In this document: one piece after another, positions 9,791 through 21,209 of the stretch
How positions within the stretch are numbered: the first letter of the stretch is position 1
How the letters are laid out: each line of letters starts with the position of its first letter
Source: Phorcus lineatus
Lineage: Eukaryota; Mollusca; Gastropoda; Trochida; Trochidae
Direction: 5' to 3'
Assembly: GCA_921293015.1 (NCBI GenBank)
Contig: OV121082.1
Location: 23,475,997-23,539,996 of the forward strand
DNA: 64,000 nucleotides
Notes under the pieces: generated by a model
What the model was told of the DNA's origin: nothing
What the model saw: the letters and a program-made list of their open reading frames with translations, nothing else
Database searches by the model: none
Program-made: the position numbers and the translations under genes

Positions 9791-10069
9791 AAACCGTTCT
9801 AGGTAAGATAAAAATTTCATTCAAAGTGTCGGATAAAGATCGTTCATTTGTGTACGGGATTGGCGGGCTACTTTTGTATCGAACGGTCAGTTTCATCCGT
9901 AATCCCCCATGTGAATACACCATTTATCGAAAAAACAGCCGCGACTCGCGGTGCGAAATAATTCAGCCACAGGGGCTAATTGCGTTATTACCGTAGCGAG
10001 GCGAGTGCTGGAAAATTCAGCCACGGGGGCAAAACTGGTCAAAATAATATTCAGCAACGGAAGGGTTAA
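9602..10069 (-). repeat. Right terminal region: iterated attcagcc motif, terminal repeat and TTAA
   Basis: The motif attcagcc occurs at 9602, 9961 and 10015, with attcagca at 10050. The copies at 9961 and 10015 extend to attcagccacRgggGc-like matches. The terminal inverted repeat occupies 10052-10065 and TTAA 10066-10069. Iterated subterminal motifs of this sort often serve as transposase-binding sites; that role is inferred here. Confidence 0.7.
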
Positions 10070-11897
10070 TGTGAAAACCTTTTGCTCTTTTGGGGAAAGG
10101 AAATGGATTTGAGTAGCTTTACCAATACTGGTGTGTTCATTTAATAATTTTTGTTTGATTTTAAAAAGATTTTAATGCAAAAGGAAAATGTTGTTGTCCC
10201 TTTGGGGAGAACCCTGTATTATCTTAGGAAACATAAGGTGCCTTTATGCCTTCATGCCATAATCTATGAAATGATATAAATAATATTTTAGGATGCACTA
10301 CTCACAAACATCTTTTAGTTCATTCCATAAGCTCTGGAGAAGAGCCTCTCACTGCATGGGTCACTTTTCTTGATTGAATCCGGTCCTGATTTCCATATAA
10401 CAACATATCCAAACTCCCATTGATAACAAAGTACATATATAAGTAATAAGTGTTTATTTTCCAATGTTTACACACCTCTCATGCATCATGTCACAAGCTT
10501 ATAAACCACTATATATTTACATATTCTAAACAATCAGAGTATCAATTTATCAGACTATTTGATACCTAACCATCAAGCACTATTTAATTTTGAACCAGAA
10601 TTTTATATTCATACATTGAAATAGAATAAATTTGATTAGTTTGGACAATTACTGGAAATTATTGGGGATAAGATGGGGTTAGAAATATGCCCTTGTCAAA
10701 CAACTGTTATTTGACAATTTATTTTGAATAATTTTTCAAGAAATAATGGAAATAAAAAGAGGTGAAAATATAACCTTGTCTGATACCTTATTGAAAATTT
10801 TGATGAATTTGAATAAAAGGTCATTTTGGTAACACACAGGGATTTACAAAAGATCTGTGAATTGACTTAAATGACAGAAACTATCAAAAATATCAAATTC
10901 CAAATTCAAAAAGCAATATCTCAAGAAATTTATTTATTTTATGAAGACTAGTGATGACCATTGTATAAAAGAAAACAGATATCAAACGATTGCAAACCAG
11001 TCAAACTTGCTTGCATGTTTTTTCAGTCAAAAACCAATTCAAAATCCTGATTTAGAAATTTTAGCCTTATGATGAAACTTTTGTTAGTTGTGCTAGAACA
11101 ACAAATGACCTTATATGAATCTGAAATGTTTCTTACAAGATTTCTTCTGTACTTCCCAGATTCTATTGACATACCAACAGGCCTGCAGCACTCACATTCA
11201 GTATTTGAAAATATCAGATTTTTTCTATGTTGAATGAAATATTGATTGATTGTTTTCTCTCACAGGCAACCATGGACACTCTTCCTCACTAATTTCAGCT
11301 GTCATTTCTCCAACTGAAGTCGTTGATTTTCACTTGTTAATCCTGAAGAGATATTTTTTAATTATTATAAGAAATTAATGTAATTTGGACAAGAAATGTA
11401 AACTGTTAAAGGAGTTTTTACATCTAGCTTGATGAAAATAATTCATTCTATTGTTATTTCACAGACTTTTCTGTAATTTATTAGGTGTAATGAGAATTAG
11501 CTGAGAAAATATTTATGGATATTCGTATAAAAGTGTAGATCTTTCTTGTTAAAGTTTCTTCATAAATAGCATATTTAGAAACAAGATTAAATATATTACA
11601 TTTTATATACTAATGAACAAACTTGACCTGAAATGAAATTTTCATTTACAAAAGAGAAAATAGGACTTTAGAGACAAGGTAACATGAAATTGGCACCAAT
11701 TTTTAAAACAAGGACTGCCACAAAAGAGTGAGAGAGTAATTGTTTAGCCCATCTTAGGTAAGGTTTCATCAATTATCGACAGCCGCAAAAGAAGCACATG
11801 GATGAATTATTCGTACAGTTTGAATCATTAAGTGACCATGTCATCATGCCAGACTTATACATGACCTAACCATCTGATGGTACCCATCCTACCTGGA
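10070..11897. other. AT-rich non-coding DNA, including the probable COX11 3' UTR
   Basis: No exon was recognised. On the minus strand, downstream of the COX11 stop, a reverse-complement AATAAA (11477-11482) lies about 415 bases beyond the stop and is a candidate poly(A) signal. The rest is unstructured AT-rich sequence between COX11 and the piggyBac element. Confidence 0.5.
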
Positions 11898-12044
11898 TCA
11901 GGATGTAGCATATCCAGGGTATGGGAGTTGTAAACCCTCCTTAGCCTCGAAGAAGGTGTAAGACAAGGTGATGGTATTCACAGATTCTAACTTTGGATCC
12001 TCTGCGTACTCTGGGTCGATGAAGAAGAATACAGGCATGTCAAC
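11898..12044 (-). CDS. COX11: COX11 (cytochrome c oxidase assembly copper chaperone), terminal coding exon
   Basis: The last coding exon, 48 codons plus TGA. COX11 is an inner-mitochondrial-membrane protein whose intermembrane-space domain delivers copper to the CuB site of cytochrome c oxidase subunit 1. The peptide begins VDMPVFFFIDPEYAEDP and contains TLSYTFFEAKEG followed by LQLPYPGY, the strongly conserved C-terminal end of the family. It then has a short ATS extension. The exon starts after a good 3' splice site (ttggttgcag, ending at 12045) in phase 0, directly before the conserved VDMP. The copper-binding CFCF motif and the membrane segment belong to upstream exons, which should lie at higher coordinates on this strand. 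I searched for the CFCFEEQ and GQYF segments by eye and did not find them. Recognition is by family knowledge and is strong even though the exon is short. Confidence 0.9.
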   Translation of the reverse strand, partial: VDMPVFFFIDPEYAEDPKLESVNTITLSYTFFEAKEGLQLPYPGYATS

Positions 12045-12191
12045 CTGCAACCAACAAAGATACATTCCATATGTGAATTTACCATAAGGGTGAAACATAA
12101 ACAGTGAAAAATTTACAATGAGCACATATGCACATATGAAATGTACCTAGCAACGATGTTTTCAGTGTGAGATGCCATAATTCACTATGTG

Positions 12192-12199
12192 TGACGTCA
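12192..12199. promoter_or_regulatory. CRE-like palindrome tgacgtca in a dispersed repeat
   Basis: This is the full CREB/ATF palindrome. The surrounding phrase (tgacgtcataaac, then a T-run and gatgtc) recurs around 15417, so it probably came with a dispersed repeat. A third tgacgtca is at 47777-47784. Regulatory function is not shown. Confidence 0.3.
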
Positions 12200-15100
12200 T
12201 AAACCATTTTTTGTGATGTCATTGTAGTTGGTCATTGCAAGGAAAGAAGGCTGTTATCTGGATATTTCAATGAGATTTGAATGTGGTAAATTTGGTAATA
12301 AAGACTTTTACAAAACACATGAAATATCTGTATAGCCCTCTTTCTTGTTCTGGCAATACAAAATTTACACTCGTTTCATAAAAGTCGTATGACACACTTC
12401 CTGTGTTATTATCTCTTTAAATGAATCATAACAAAAATCACATCCTCTTGTAAAGATGGAGCCATTGGCTCTGTAGCTCCTCAAGTTTTGCAGATTTATT
12501 ATCTACCATTGACCTTTCAATCAGATAAGTTGTAGGAAACAGTGAAACCACACATATTGTCATAATCTGCTTAAAAAATTGTCACTTGAATTCAGCATTG
12601 AAGGAATTTTTTTTCACATAAAATAAAAGTGCCTGACATTGTGACTCAGAGATTAAATTTATCATACAATAGTTCTCTAATCACATATAATTGTTGATGT
12701 TTTTAAAAAGTGAAAAATCAGTTGTTGGACTGGGTTATATTTATTGTTTACATATGATTTTACAGACTTGAAATTGGGCTTGTTTTGAAGAAATATTGAA
12801 TACATTGAATATTAACTCATACCTTTACAAACTTCCCCAACCCAATAATTAAACCCGTTTTAAATGTCTCTCATACTTTTTAGAGTCAAGAAACTGTTTT
12901 AATCTTTTACCCCTACCAGCTGGTAGCTCTCTCACATTATAATTCACTAATTAAAGCACAATAGCAAGATTATCTGCAACAAAATAGTGTACATTTTCTT
13001 CTATCAAGAGACACCGTCGGTATATACTAATCCCAGGCAATTCTGTTGAGGCCAGCTTGACATTTTTGTTTCCAAACAGTTGTGCTCAATCAGACATATT
13101 GTATGAATTATCTTGACACGACATAGGAATTCTGTCATGAATAATTAATTACTAATTATCAGTACCAACAGAATGTCATGCCAATTTGTTCTTGATGTTT
13201 TAACGATATTTAATAAGTGTCATGGATAATAAGCTTGATAAATGTCACTTTGAGTCTTTGAATGTTTTAACGTGTTTGGATAACAAAATACATATATGCT
13301 GTCGATTGACATGATAATGTGTACAAACATTTTATTTCAATAAAGCTCATTTGATAAAGTTAAAATATGTACCTATCTACTAAAATATAATATAACATTT
13401 TTTAAGATAGACATCACATTTTGGATTTTTTGGCATATGTTATGTTATGACTTTTTGAAAAAAATACCTTAAGTTGGAGAAAGTCATCCATCTATTTCTT
13501 TTAATATGATTTTCCTACCTCCAAAAAGAAGATGTCTTATATAAAAAAAGTTACAAAAGTTTCAACAGATTAAAAATAGGAACAATCCTTTGTAATTTTA
13601 TCATCAAAGTTAAAGATATCTTTATGAAGAAAACAATAACATCTCATGCACACATGACCATATCATCATAAGATCATCAGGAACTCAACTTTTGGTCTGA
13701 TGTCAAATTATGTAACCCCCTTATTATCAGAGATTACAACCAAAACACCTCCATCTGAATGATTACACCAGGGGAGGTGCTTATTACATCATAAACCTCT
13801 CATATCCATATCTTATGGTAATGTAAACAATACAAGCCATCATCAATTACCACTCTCACAAAGCTTAGACTTATGGTGGATTTGGAACAATAGTTTTCAC
13901 AAAGGCACCACTTATGTGAGGATTATGAACAATAGCTAACAGGTGACTGGTCAATTTCAGCTGTCAATCATTGTCTGATTACATAACTCTCAACAGGTGC
14001 TTGATGTCACCCATCAGTTTGAGTGACAGCGGTCGTTATCATTGGAGGGTCGTCAATATCTCACACACAAGAATGGGTTTCATCTCTATAGTGTTGTTGA
14101 TTTCTGTGATCAATATCAGAGTGCTGACAGTATATTTCACCTGTTCTGTTGTACATAACATGATGTAAGGTCATCAATATCAACATAAAGCAAGATATGT
14201 GGCTTATACTTTGATGACATGTTATTGATCAGGATGTCTATGGTCAATATGGAAGAGACAGCGGTATATCAACTGTTGTACATGTATATTCATAATATGA
14301 TGCAAGAGTTTGTTTATTTCAAATATGATTGACATATAGCTTGTATTACAAAAGATGAATAAATAACAGCAAACTGATTATCAATCTAGATTAGCATGAT
14401 CACTGACAATATACATCTAAATCGATACATTTTCCAAAGAGAAATTCATTTTCACCTTTATAATATCTCAAATAGTGTTTAGATTATCAAGATGAATTTT
14501 ACTATTAACCAAATCAATCATGACAACAACCCATGACCAAGGGGTGTCTATTTCAAATGTTAATTAATCATTAAAATCAACATCAAGCAGTAAATGATGG
14601 AGAATTTCTATTTGACTTTGAAGTTCTAGGCCCCAAGACGTTTACTGGTAGGCAGCGAAATGAGCCGATCATTTGAGGTCAAACAAGAATCGAAGCAGAA
14701 CCTGGAATGTTTTCCCTGTCAGAGAGTTTGAGATGGATTTCCAAGCTGTGTCACCGATACTTTAATATCTAGCCTCAAGCACAGTCTCTTTAAGTAGTAT
14801 TTGTAAACTAAGCCTTGATCTTTTAAACCTTATATTGTAATAAAATTGTTTACTGAAGTAAAGAATTTGAAATATCATTAATAGCAATCATTAAAGCTAG
14901 AAATATTTGGAATTTTTTTCATGAAGGTAATTATGGATGAAAGATGAAAGTTATATTACTATGAGGACACCCTCAACACATGGGAACTATAGAAACCAAC
15001 AATCGGGAACCTAGAAGATTATGAATCTTATCGCCATCAATATTTAGATTTGACCTTCCAAAAACATTTACACATCATCAACATATACCTCACATCAACC

Positions 15101-15287
15101 CTCAAAAACACTTTGTCACGCTTGGTAACCACAGAATCCTCTTCACTGAATGGAATACAAAGAGAAGCAAGATTTTCTGGATAACAACTTCATTATTGTG
15201 AAAGTCACTACGTTTTGGAGTTTATGCTTAGTCCTTCAAAAACTAGGATGATGGAGTAAGCATTTATCATCCAAAACTGTGCTCCAC

Positions 15288-15325
15288 AGGAGATATCGCT
15301 TGTGGAAGATGAAGCGATATCTCCT
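15288..15325. other. Perfect 14-bp inverted repeat (hairpin)
   Basis: aggagatatcgctt (15288-15301) and aagcgatatctcct (15312-15325) are exact inverted copies with a 10-base loop. The stem is too short for a typical miRNA precursor. It could be a relic of a transposon end or a protein-binding palindrome. Confidence 0.6.
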
Positions 15326-15416
15326 AGGACAGTAGATTTTGAACAATGCCCTATTACAGTCATGTTCATGACATCACAATTGTTTTACATCATCAAGTAA
15401 TGACATCACAATGCTA

Positions 15417-15424
15417 TGACGTCA
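15417..15424. promoter_or_regulatory. CRE-like palindrome tgacgtca, second copy
   Basis: It is embedded in gacatcacaatgctatgacg, beside two tgacatcac half-repeats (15369 and 15401), and is related to the copy at 12192. Confidence 0.3.
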
Positions 15425-15627
15425 TAAACATCATTTTTTTATGATGTGTCCAGCATTTAGGAAACTTAGATTTAAATATTTACCATTTATTTGTACCTCA
15501 TATAACTTAAAAACTAGCTTCATCAATTTAATGGCATCTTGTAAAGTGAATGTTATAAAAGCTCTACAGTTATATACCCATCATGCATTACGTCTAAGAC
15601 GACAATTGTTATAAGATTATCCAACCT

Positions 15628-15695
15628 GCTCACTGTAACCTGTATATGGGCCGGAGGCCACATGTACTGAAATAAAGAATCTTAAATAAGCATCA
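15628..15695 (+). mobile_element. Probable non-LTR retrotransposon 3' end fragment
   Basis: A cctgtatatgggccggaggcc segment forms a short GGCC-GGA-GGCC hairpin, followed by an ataaag poly(A)-like signal. The same arrangement recurs at 21210-21295. Such a terminal hairpin followed by an A-rich end is common at 3' ends of LINE elements. No reverse-transcriptase coding sequence is attached. Confidence 0.35.
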
Positions 15696-16689
15696 AGCCT
15701 CAGATATACGTAACTTTTATCAACTCGTGTTGATATATTTGATATCAGAAGACACTTGGGTGAGATTCTCTATATATTGCGAAATTGTGATTTTCACAAT
15801 AAAGAAGTAGTTATCAAGAAAATCTTGGTGTACTCAGGAATGGCATTTCTTAATGCCTCGCAAAGACTAAAATGAAATACAATTTTGACTTTCAAAATAA
15901 TCACATGTAACCAAATTCAAAATTACAATAATCGCCATCTCCAAATCCCTGTCACAATCCACTAAACATGAGCTCAGTTTCAGTCTGGACTACACATAAA
16001 GCTAACCTTGACTCAGAAGGATTATCCCTACTCTCTCCCCACATCACTGAAGAAATCTGATATTGTTTTTATAGACGCTTGTGTGGGAACACTGGACCCC
16101 AGAACTTCTTCTTTAATTTAGAATGAACCTACTGTATATACATGAATTCATCTGCCCCAGACCAAGACAGAACAATTTTGAATCTTGACAAAGTGAAAAT
16201 TGTAAAACAGTTATACCTCGGAATTGATTTTAATGAGACTGTAGTTATGAATTTTTAAAACTTTTGAATCTCTATGTATCTGTTGTCAAACTTTTTGTTT
16301 TTGCATATATTTCTTCATTACATCCTTGAATTAACCTTTCCTTTGATATTGTACAAATCTTTTTTTAGCTATTTGCAAATGTTAGTTAGGTTTTCACCAC
16401 TGAGAATAGTCATGCATTGGTAGTAATCAATTTAGGATTGACTAAGAACTGGGAGGGGGCACTGACCCCCCACCACCTCCTCTCCAAAACAGAGGTTATA
16501 ATGTATAGTAAAAGCCTTGAGCCCTAAGCCCCTAAGCCTCATTTCTCTGAGGTTCCTTTGCAATATTTAAACAGACCTCTAAGAATTTATTTTTCAGTTC
16601 CTAGTTTATCAAAACATACTACATGAAGAACACACATTAACTGCAGCTTCAAAGCCAAGACCACAGCTAACTAGTATGGCGGTACAAGA

Positions 16690-17250
16690 AAGCATAGATA
16701 TTCAACCTTCACTTGCAAAATGATTGTATTTGCACGCTTCAATGCATTCACTTAACAATCTTCTTCCATTGTATTTTGACTTCATTGAATATAGATATGC
16801 GTGTCATGACCTACTGGACTACATGAAAATTCATCCCATTTATTGCATTAAAAGCCTTGTAGGACTGAAAGACTACAATTACAAAAACACGAACATAAAA
16901 AACAATCCAAAATGGATTAGTCACCATGTAATTTAAATAATAAAATAATAAAAGAAACAAAATTTAAAATTACAATAGTTTGTGCATTAAAGGTATTAAT
17001 ATAACATTTAAATACTGTATAAACATTAATTGTTATAATACCATTCTGATGATAGTTAAGAATAAAAATGCTGAAAAATATGGCCAAACCATTCTTTGTT
17101 GCAAATAAACAGGAATTATGCATATTACATTCATTACTGTTGGTATATTCAAAATCTTGTATGAGGATTTTAAGATTACAACTACAAAAAAACAAAATGG
17201 CAATGGCAAACACAAAACTCCCTGAAGAGACACTCAACATGTAATTTAAA
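16690..17250. repeat. Two-copy degenerate tandem duplication, ~313-bp period
   Basis: catgtaatttaaa occurs at 16925 and 17238. Upstream of each is an agattacaaytacaaaaa-like block, and downstream of each a tactgtataaa-ttctgatgat succession (16980-17055 and 17290-17360). The copies are strongly diverged. The AT-rich open frames in it are not considered genes. Confidence 0.6.
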
Positions 17251-17390
17251 CCATGAAAGAATCAGATTTTAATCAGGCAATAGTTTTTGCATTTATGAAA
17301 TGTATACAACATCAATATACTGTATAAAATTATTGCTTTGAATAGTATTCTGATGATAATTTAATAAGTAAAGAGCTGATTAAAAAAGCT

Positions 17391-17584
17391 TTAAACATCC
17401 TGTGTTGCAACATTATCAATTTCATGAAAATCAATCTGTTCCAAGGAATAAATGTTTCCAAATACATGTACTGCCATATTGTGATAAAACTCCTTCGGTG
17501 GTTTCCCCTTGGTCCACATGGTCTGACAACAGTCTGTATAGGCACATGTTCTGTTACCAGGTTTGTAAAGACAACACATAGTCA
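17391..17584 (-). CDS. Candidate terminal exon, unidentified Cys-containing protein
   Basis: It opens after a plausible 3' splice site (gcgctttaacag, ending at 17585) and runs 64 codons to TAA. The residues look like a folded protein rather than AT-rich noise: MCCLYKPGNRTCAYTDCC near the start, then KGKPPKEFYHNMAVHVFGN and EQIDFHEID. GC content is higher than in the flanks. I do not recognise the family. It could also be an internal exon or a decayed coding sequence. It lies on the same strand as COX11 but reads as the end of a different gene. Confidence 0.3.
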
Positions 17585-18669
17585 CTGTTAAAGCGCATTA
17601 AACAAACCGGTCAGCTTAACATGATATCTGGCTAATGTGTTCAAATTACTGATTTCATCTAAAATTCATAATAAAATTATCATTTTAGATATTAAATTCT
17701 TAGACTCACTATTAATGTTTGATTCACTACTGTGTTCCTCATAGAAAGATTGACAGAAAATGTGCAGGCGGCAAGATTGACCTACTTTTGATACTGCATC
17801 TGACAGTTAATTCAACAGTGTTGAATATAGAGTGTTTCGTTTTGCACTGCTGCATGTTTTAAAGTGCTGGTATTCAGTTCATTGATGACATTTCACAGAT
17901 TTTTATTGCATACAGTTTAATTCTAATGTGATTTTATCTGTAAATGTGTACATTTCGCTGTTTATTGTTGTGATTTGATTTTATCTTTGATACAAACCTA
18001 AATGCCATATGTGGTTATAAAAAATCAAAACATCTTATCTTTTCATGTCCAAAAGACATATATAGACAAATACTGGTTTTCCATGAAAATCTAAATGACG
18101 AGGTATAGATATCACGTCCAATATACATGAATATTAGTTATATAACCTAACAAACACTATCAACTCCTAATTGCCCTCCTGGCTGTTTAAGTCTCCAAAA
18201 TTAAGTTTGACTATCGTCCGGTTTTCGATAAAAAATTATGATGTTCGACCTTCATACTGTCACTGTAGAAAACCAATAGCTTTAAAATGTATCTTTTTAG
18301 CAACAGTCGATACTCAGGAATCAAATTACACCATTTATTAAGTTTGGCATATATGACTTCAACAACTCACGGAATGGCTCTTTAATGCTACTATATCAAT
18401 TCAATGCCTCTACATGGAATGATTTGGAAAATACTGAATAAAAATGTAAATGCATGTAAGGGTACTGCACAGATTGTTGTCAAGATCCAAACCCAAGGAC
18501 ACCGCTAAACGATAGCTCACACAAACCTACGAACTGTTAAACACAAAGCAAATATCTAACACAAACATTTTCATTACCCTGATCATTTTTCTCAGTGTGA
18601 TAATTGTTATTTCCAAATGTCAAAAATACTGAGAGGTGTTAATCAGAACCTACAACTGTTATTATCAGC
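17585..18669. other. Non-coding AT-rich DNA, nothing recognised
   Basis: I see no exon, repeat unit or structured element of note between the candidate exon and the CACAGT array. Confidence 0.5.
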
Positions 18670-18833
18670 CACAGTGACAGACACAGTCACAGACAGTCAC
18701 AGTCACACATACAGTCACAGACACAGTCACAAACACAGACACAGACACAGTCACAAACACAGTCACAGTCACAAACACAGTCACAGACAGTCACAGTCAC
18801 AAACACAGTCACAGACACAGACACAGTCACAGC
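18670..18833. repeat. CACAGN hexamer microsatellite
   Basis: About 160 bp of irregular cacagt/cacaga/cacaaa hexamers, with some compound 12- and 18-bp periodicity. The 73-codon His/Ser-rich open frame over it is an artefact of the hexamer period. Confidence 0.95.
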
Positions 18834-20063
18834 TATGAAGACTGGTAACAGCCAAACAGAAGGTCTTGAATCTAAATTAACACTCTGGGTTTCCTATACA
18901 GGTTCTGATTAGCATTTCTGTCAGCCAGTATTAGGTGTCAAGATCAAATTAACAAGAGCATAGTGATTTGAAAGTTAATCAAGGAATGCTTGTGCTGATT
19001 ATGTTGTGTAAAAGTTATGTGTGGCTTGTCAAAAACTTAGAGACTGCCTTTAAATCTCTGAAAACCATTGACTTTTTATAGATTTCTAATTGAAATCTAA
19101 AAGGATAATCAACGACATCACAATATTTTCATATGCCAAAATAAAGTCTTTTGGGAGGACATCTTTTCTAAGTTCAGGTTAAATCTAGGAGATATAACAA
19201 TACAGGTTTATAATCAGGCTCAAGAAAATGAATTATCGTTAAAAAATCCAAAACACACCATAAACCCAATTCAATGTTCTTAAATGACATTTTGTCCTCA
19301 ATTTTTAGTTAACAGTTCTGTCTACAGATGCTTTGCCAGACAAGTCAGGCTACATTTTTATGTTTCTGGAAAAGAAAAGACAAATATATATCATTCTTAG
19401 AAAATATGATTACATAAGAAATGATATGAAACATAAGAAAAAGACAAACATAAATTACCCAAGGAAGTAAATAACAATACATGTCTTTGATGTTGCCTGT
19501 GTAGCAAATTTCGTAATAGATCACACGGACATCAAAGACTATGTGATCACCTTGCAGATAATAGATACTCATTGCGTCAAAGATTGATGTTGATAGCTGT
19601 CAATTTCATCAAAATATCAGTAAAATATTGTTCGGTGGCAAGATCTTCTCTATCATCTTATCAAATTTTAAAAGAATAATGGTTATGAAAAATATAGGCT
19701 CCTACTGCAGTACCAAATGGTATTTTCTGTGAATGTAAGTATAGTGTTTAATACGATCCTAGATCCTAGTCCTCTTTCAGCAAGTCTTGACAAACTAAAT
19801 ACTTCAGAAATAGATTCATATGAATGAAAGATTTCATAGATTGATTTATTTATCGAACCTGATTCCAGTATGCGTTTGGGCAGTATTTCCAGAAAATAAG
19901 CTATCAAGAATGATTTTATTAGAAATATTTTAGCAAATCAACATCTAATTGAAATAAAGATGAAACTTTATGCATAAAATCATATATCAGTTTTGTAAAT
20001 TTTACTTAATCAGATTAATCGTTAATTGTAAAAATCTATTTCAATTCAGAAAAACAAATTCAG

Positions 20064-20276
20064 GAATCTTTGGCAAGTCAAAGCATCTCCTCCTCTTTGA
20101 CTATACCTCCAGAGTTCTATGTTTACATACATGCTTTATTCAAAGCCGGCTATTTCCAGTCAGGAAATTTGATTACTTTTATCAAGGAGGCTGGTTTATT
20201 ATTGATGGAGTCTACATCTCCATACACAAGTCATGTGGGCAACTTGAGAACAGATTCCCTGACTAAGCAGGATACG
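20064..20276 (+). CDS. Candidate internal exon, unidentified protein
   Basis: 71 codons, phase 0 to phase 0. A 3' splice site precedes it (attcag, ending at 20063; an alternative ends at 20049), and a strong donor follows (gatacg then gtatgc). The peptide looks coding: IPPEFYVYIHALFKAGYFQ, then LITFIKEAGLLLMES and ending TDSLTKQDT. I do not recognise the family. The other two frames are not attractive. The exon joins in phase to the candidate terminal exon at 28439-28654, so the two may belong to one plus-strand gene with an 8-kb intron. Confidence 0.45.
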
Positions 20277-20363
20277 GTATGCAGGGTAACGTCTTGTAGA
20301 CATTGATATAGGTAATAGGTAAACAACATAACTTACCACACAAAACATGATTCAGGGGAAAAA

Positions 20364-20683
20364 GGTGAGGTGAGGTGAGGTGAATTGGTTTTTAACACTG
20401 CTTTCAAAATTAAAAAAAATCGCGGCTGCTAGTATTATTGCAGGGAGAAAGCCCACAACACCATTGTGGCTATGCATTGTGGTGAAACCTGCGAACATCG
20501 GCTGGAACTAGCAAACCATGTGTGGTACTGCGCTGAAATTCAGTGTAGCATTGCACCCAAACCTGACTGCCCGTAGAACAGTTCTCTACTGCAGACAAAG
20601 TTGCCCAGCCCCTGGCGGGATTCGAACCACGGGCCTCTTGATTCGAAGCCAAACGTGCTAACGACTGCGCTATCCCGCCCCCC
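20364..20683 (-). mobile_element. tRNA-derived SINE, copy A
   Basis: On the minus strand the element starts with a tRNA-like head of 66 nt (20614-20679): ggcggga and tcccgcc acceptor-like arms, A box tagcgcagtcg and B box ggttcgaatcc (20618-20628). A body of about 230 bp follows, then a ggtga-type tail repeated four times (20364-20382 on the plus strand). The other two copies in the window (51868, 60593) share body and tail, so this is an interspersed family. Named family not assigned. It is transcribed by Pol III and mobilised by LINE machinery in trans, by analogy with other SINEs. Confidence 0.9.
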
Positions 20684-20689
20684 GGAGAA

Positions 20690-20722
20690 AGGAGTTAGGT
20701 TTAACACTGCTTCTCTTACATT
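20690..20722 (-). mobile_element. Fragment of a second SINE abutting copy A
   Basis: Just outside the head of copy A, the sequence ttaggtttaacactgcttct repeats the 3' portion of the same SINE (compare 20387-20408). Either copy A inserted into an older copy or a head-to-tail pair was truncated. Confidence 0.5.
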
Positions 20723-20726
20723 CAAA

Positions 20727-21209
20727 TGAATAGGATTTGATTTTTTTCTGTTTGACTCACTTAAAGAATAGAAAACAGTTTAATTTCCAGTGATTGCATT
20801 CTTAAATGACAAACACGCATGACAAAACATGAGATTCTGTGCTGCAACAGTCAATGTTAAGCAAAGGCTACATGTGCACATATTGAAAATATGACATGGC
20901 TTTTGTTTCACCATTTGGTGAATAAAAGACGCAACACGATTCAATGAAGTTAAGAATTGTTGGGTTTACAGCTAGTTAGCTTTCATTTGGTTGGTAAGAA
21001 TCCCTGCTGGAGGAAAGCCTGCACACCATGCTGACCATGCATTGAAAAGAAACCTGCAGTTGTCATGTAAGCCGTTTAAAAGTATTGAATGTTATTACCT
21101 AGGGAGGAAACCACTCATCTACTCACATAACTTCTTTTTCAAAGAGGTTGGTGTTATATAGCATTTTACAGTTCACAATATAACACATGGCAAATGTAAA
21201 ATTCAGCGC
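20727..21209. other. Non-coding DNA, nothing recognised
   Basis: It contains a short phrase resembling SINE body (gggaggaaagcctgcacacc-like, about 21005-21055), too decayed to call a copy. No exon seen. Confidence 0.4.

Larger units (their letters stand above)
3671..10069 (+). mobile_element. Complete piggyBac-type DNA transposon, about 6.4 kb
   Basis: The element starts TTAACCCTT at 3671 and ends AAGGGTTAA at 10069, the canonical piggyBac layout: a TTAA target duplicated on both sides and termini beginning CCC. The 14 terminal bases match at 10 positions as an inverted repeat. CpG and GC content rise sharply at both boundaries compared with the host DNA, so the whole interval behaves as one unit. 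Inside are, in order: a left terminal region with an 18-bp palindrome (3690-3707), a left array of six ~190-bp units, an ~80-bp tandem repeat, a ~61-bp repeat, the transposase gene, a poly(A) signal, a right array of six units containing a GC-rich hairpin block, and a right terminal region with iterated attcagcc motifs. Elements of this superfamily are often 2-4 kb, so the extra length is mostly the arrays. Confidence 0.85.
12045..16689. other. Non-coding DNA, probably COX11 intron or intergenic
   Basis: No further exon could be supported. It contains a CRE-like palindrome at 12192, a fragment of the gctctgtggctc repeat family near 12465, a hairpin at 15288-15325, a second CRE-like palindrome at 15417 and a retrotransposon-like 3' end at 15628-15695. 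The rest is AT-rich and featureless. Confidence 0.5.

Noticed and set aside
3671-10069. Possibility that the long piggyBac element is a Teratorn-like fusion with a large DNA virus
   Set aside because: The element is only 6.4 kb, and the transposase is its sole gene. The remaining length is repeats; no viral gene was seen.
18617-18838. His/Ser-rich 73-codon frame
   Set aside because: Translation of the CACAGN hexamer microsatellite.
20614-20679. Genuine tRNA gene on the minus strand
   Set aside because: The A and B boxes are good but the unit is only 66 nt and continues into a body and tail shared with two other copies, so it is a SINE head.
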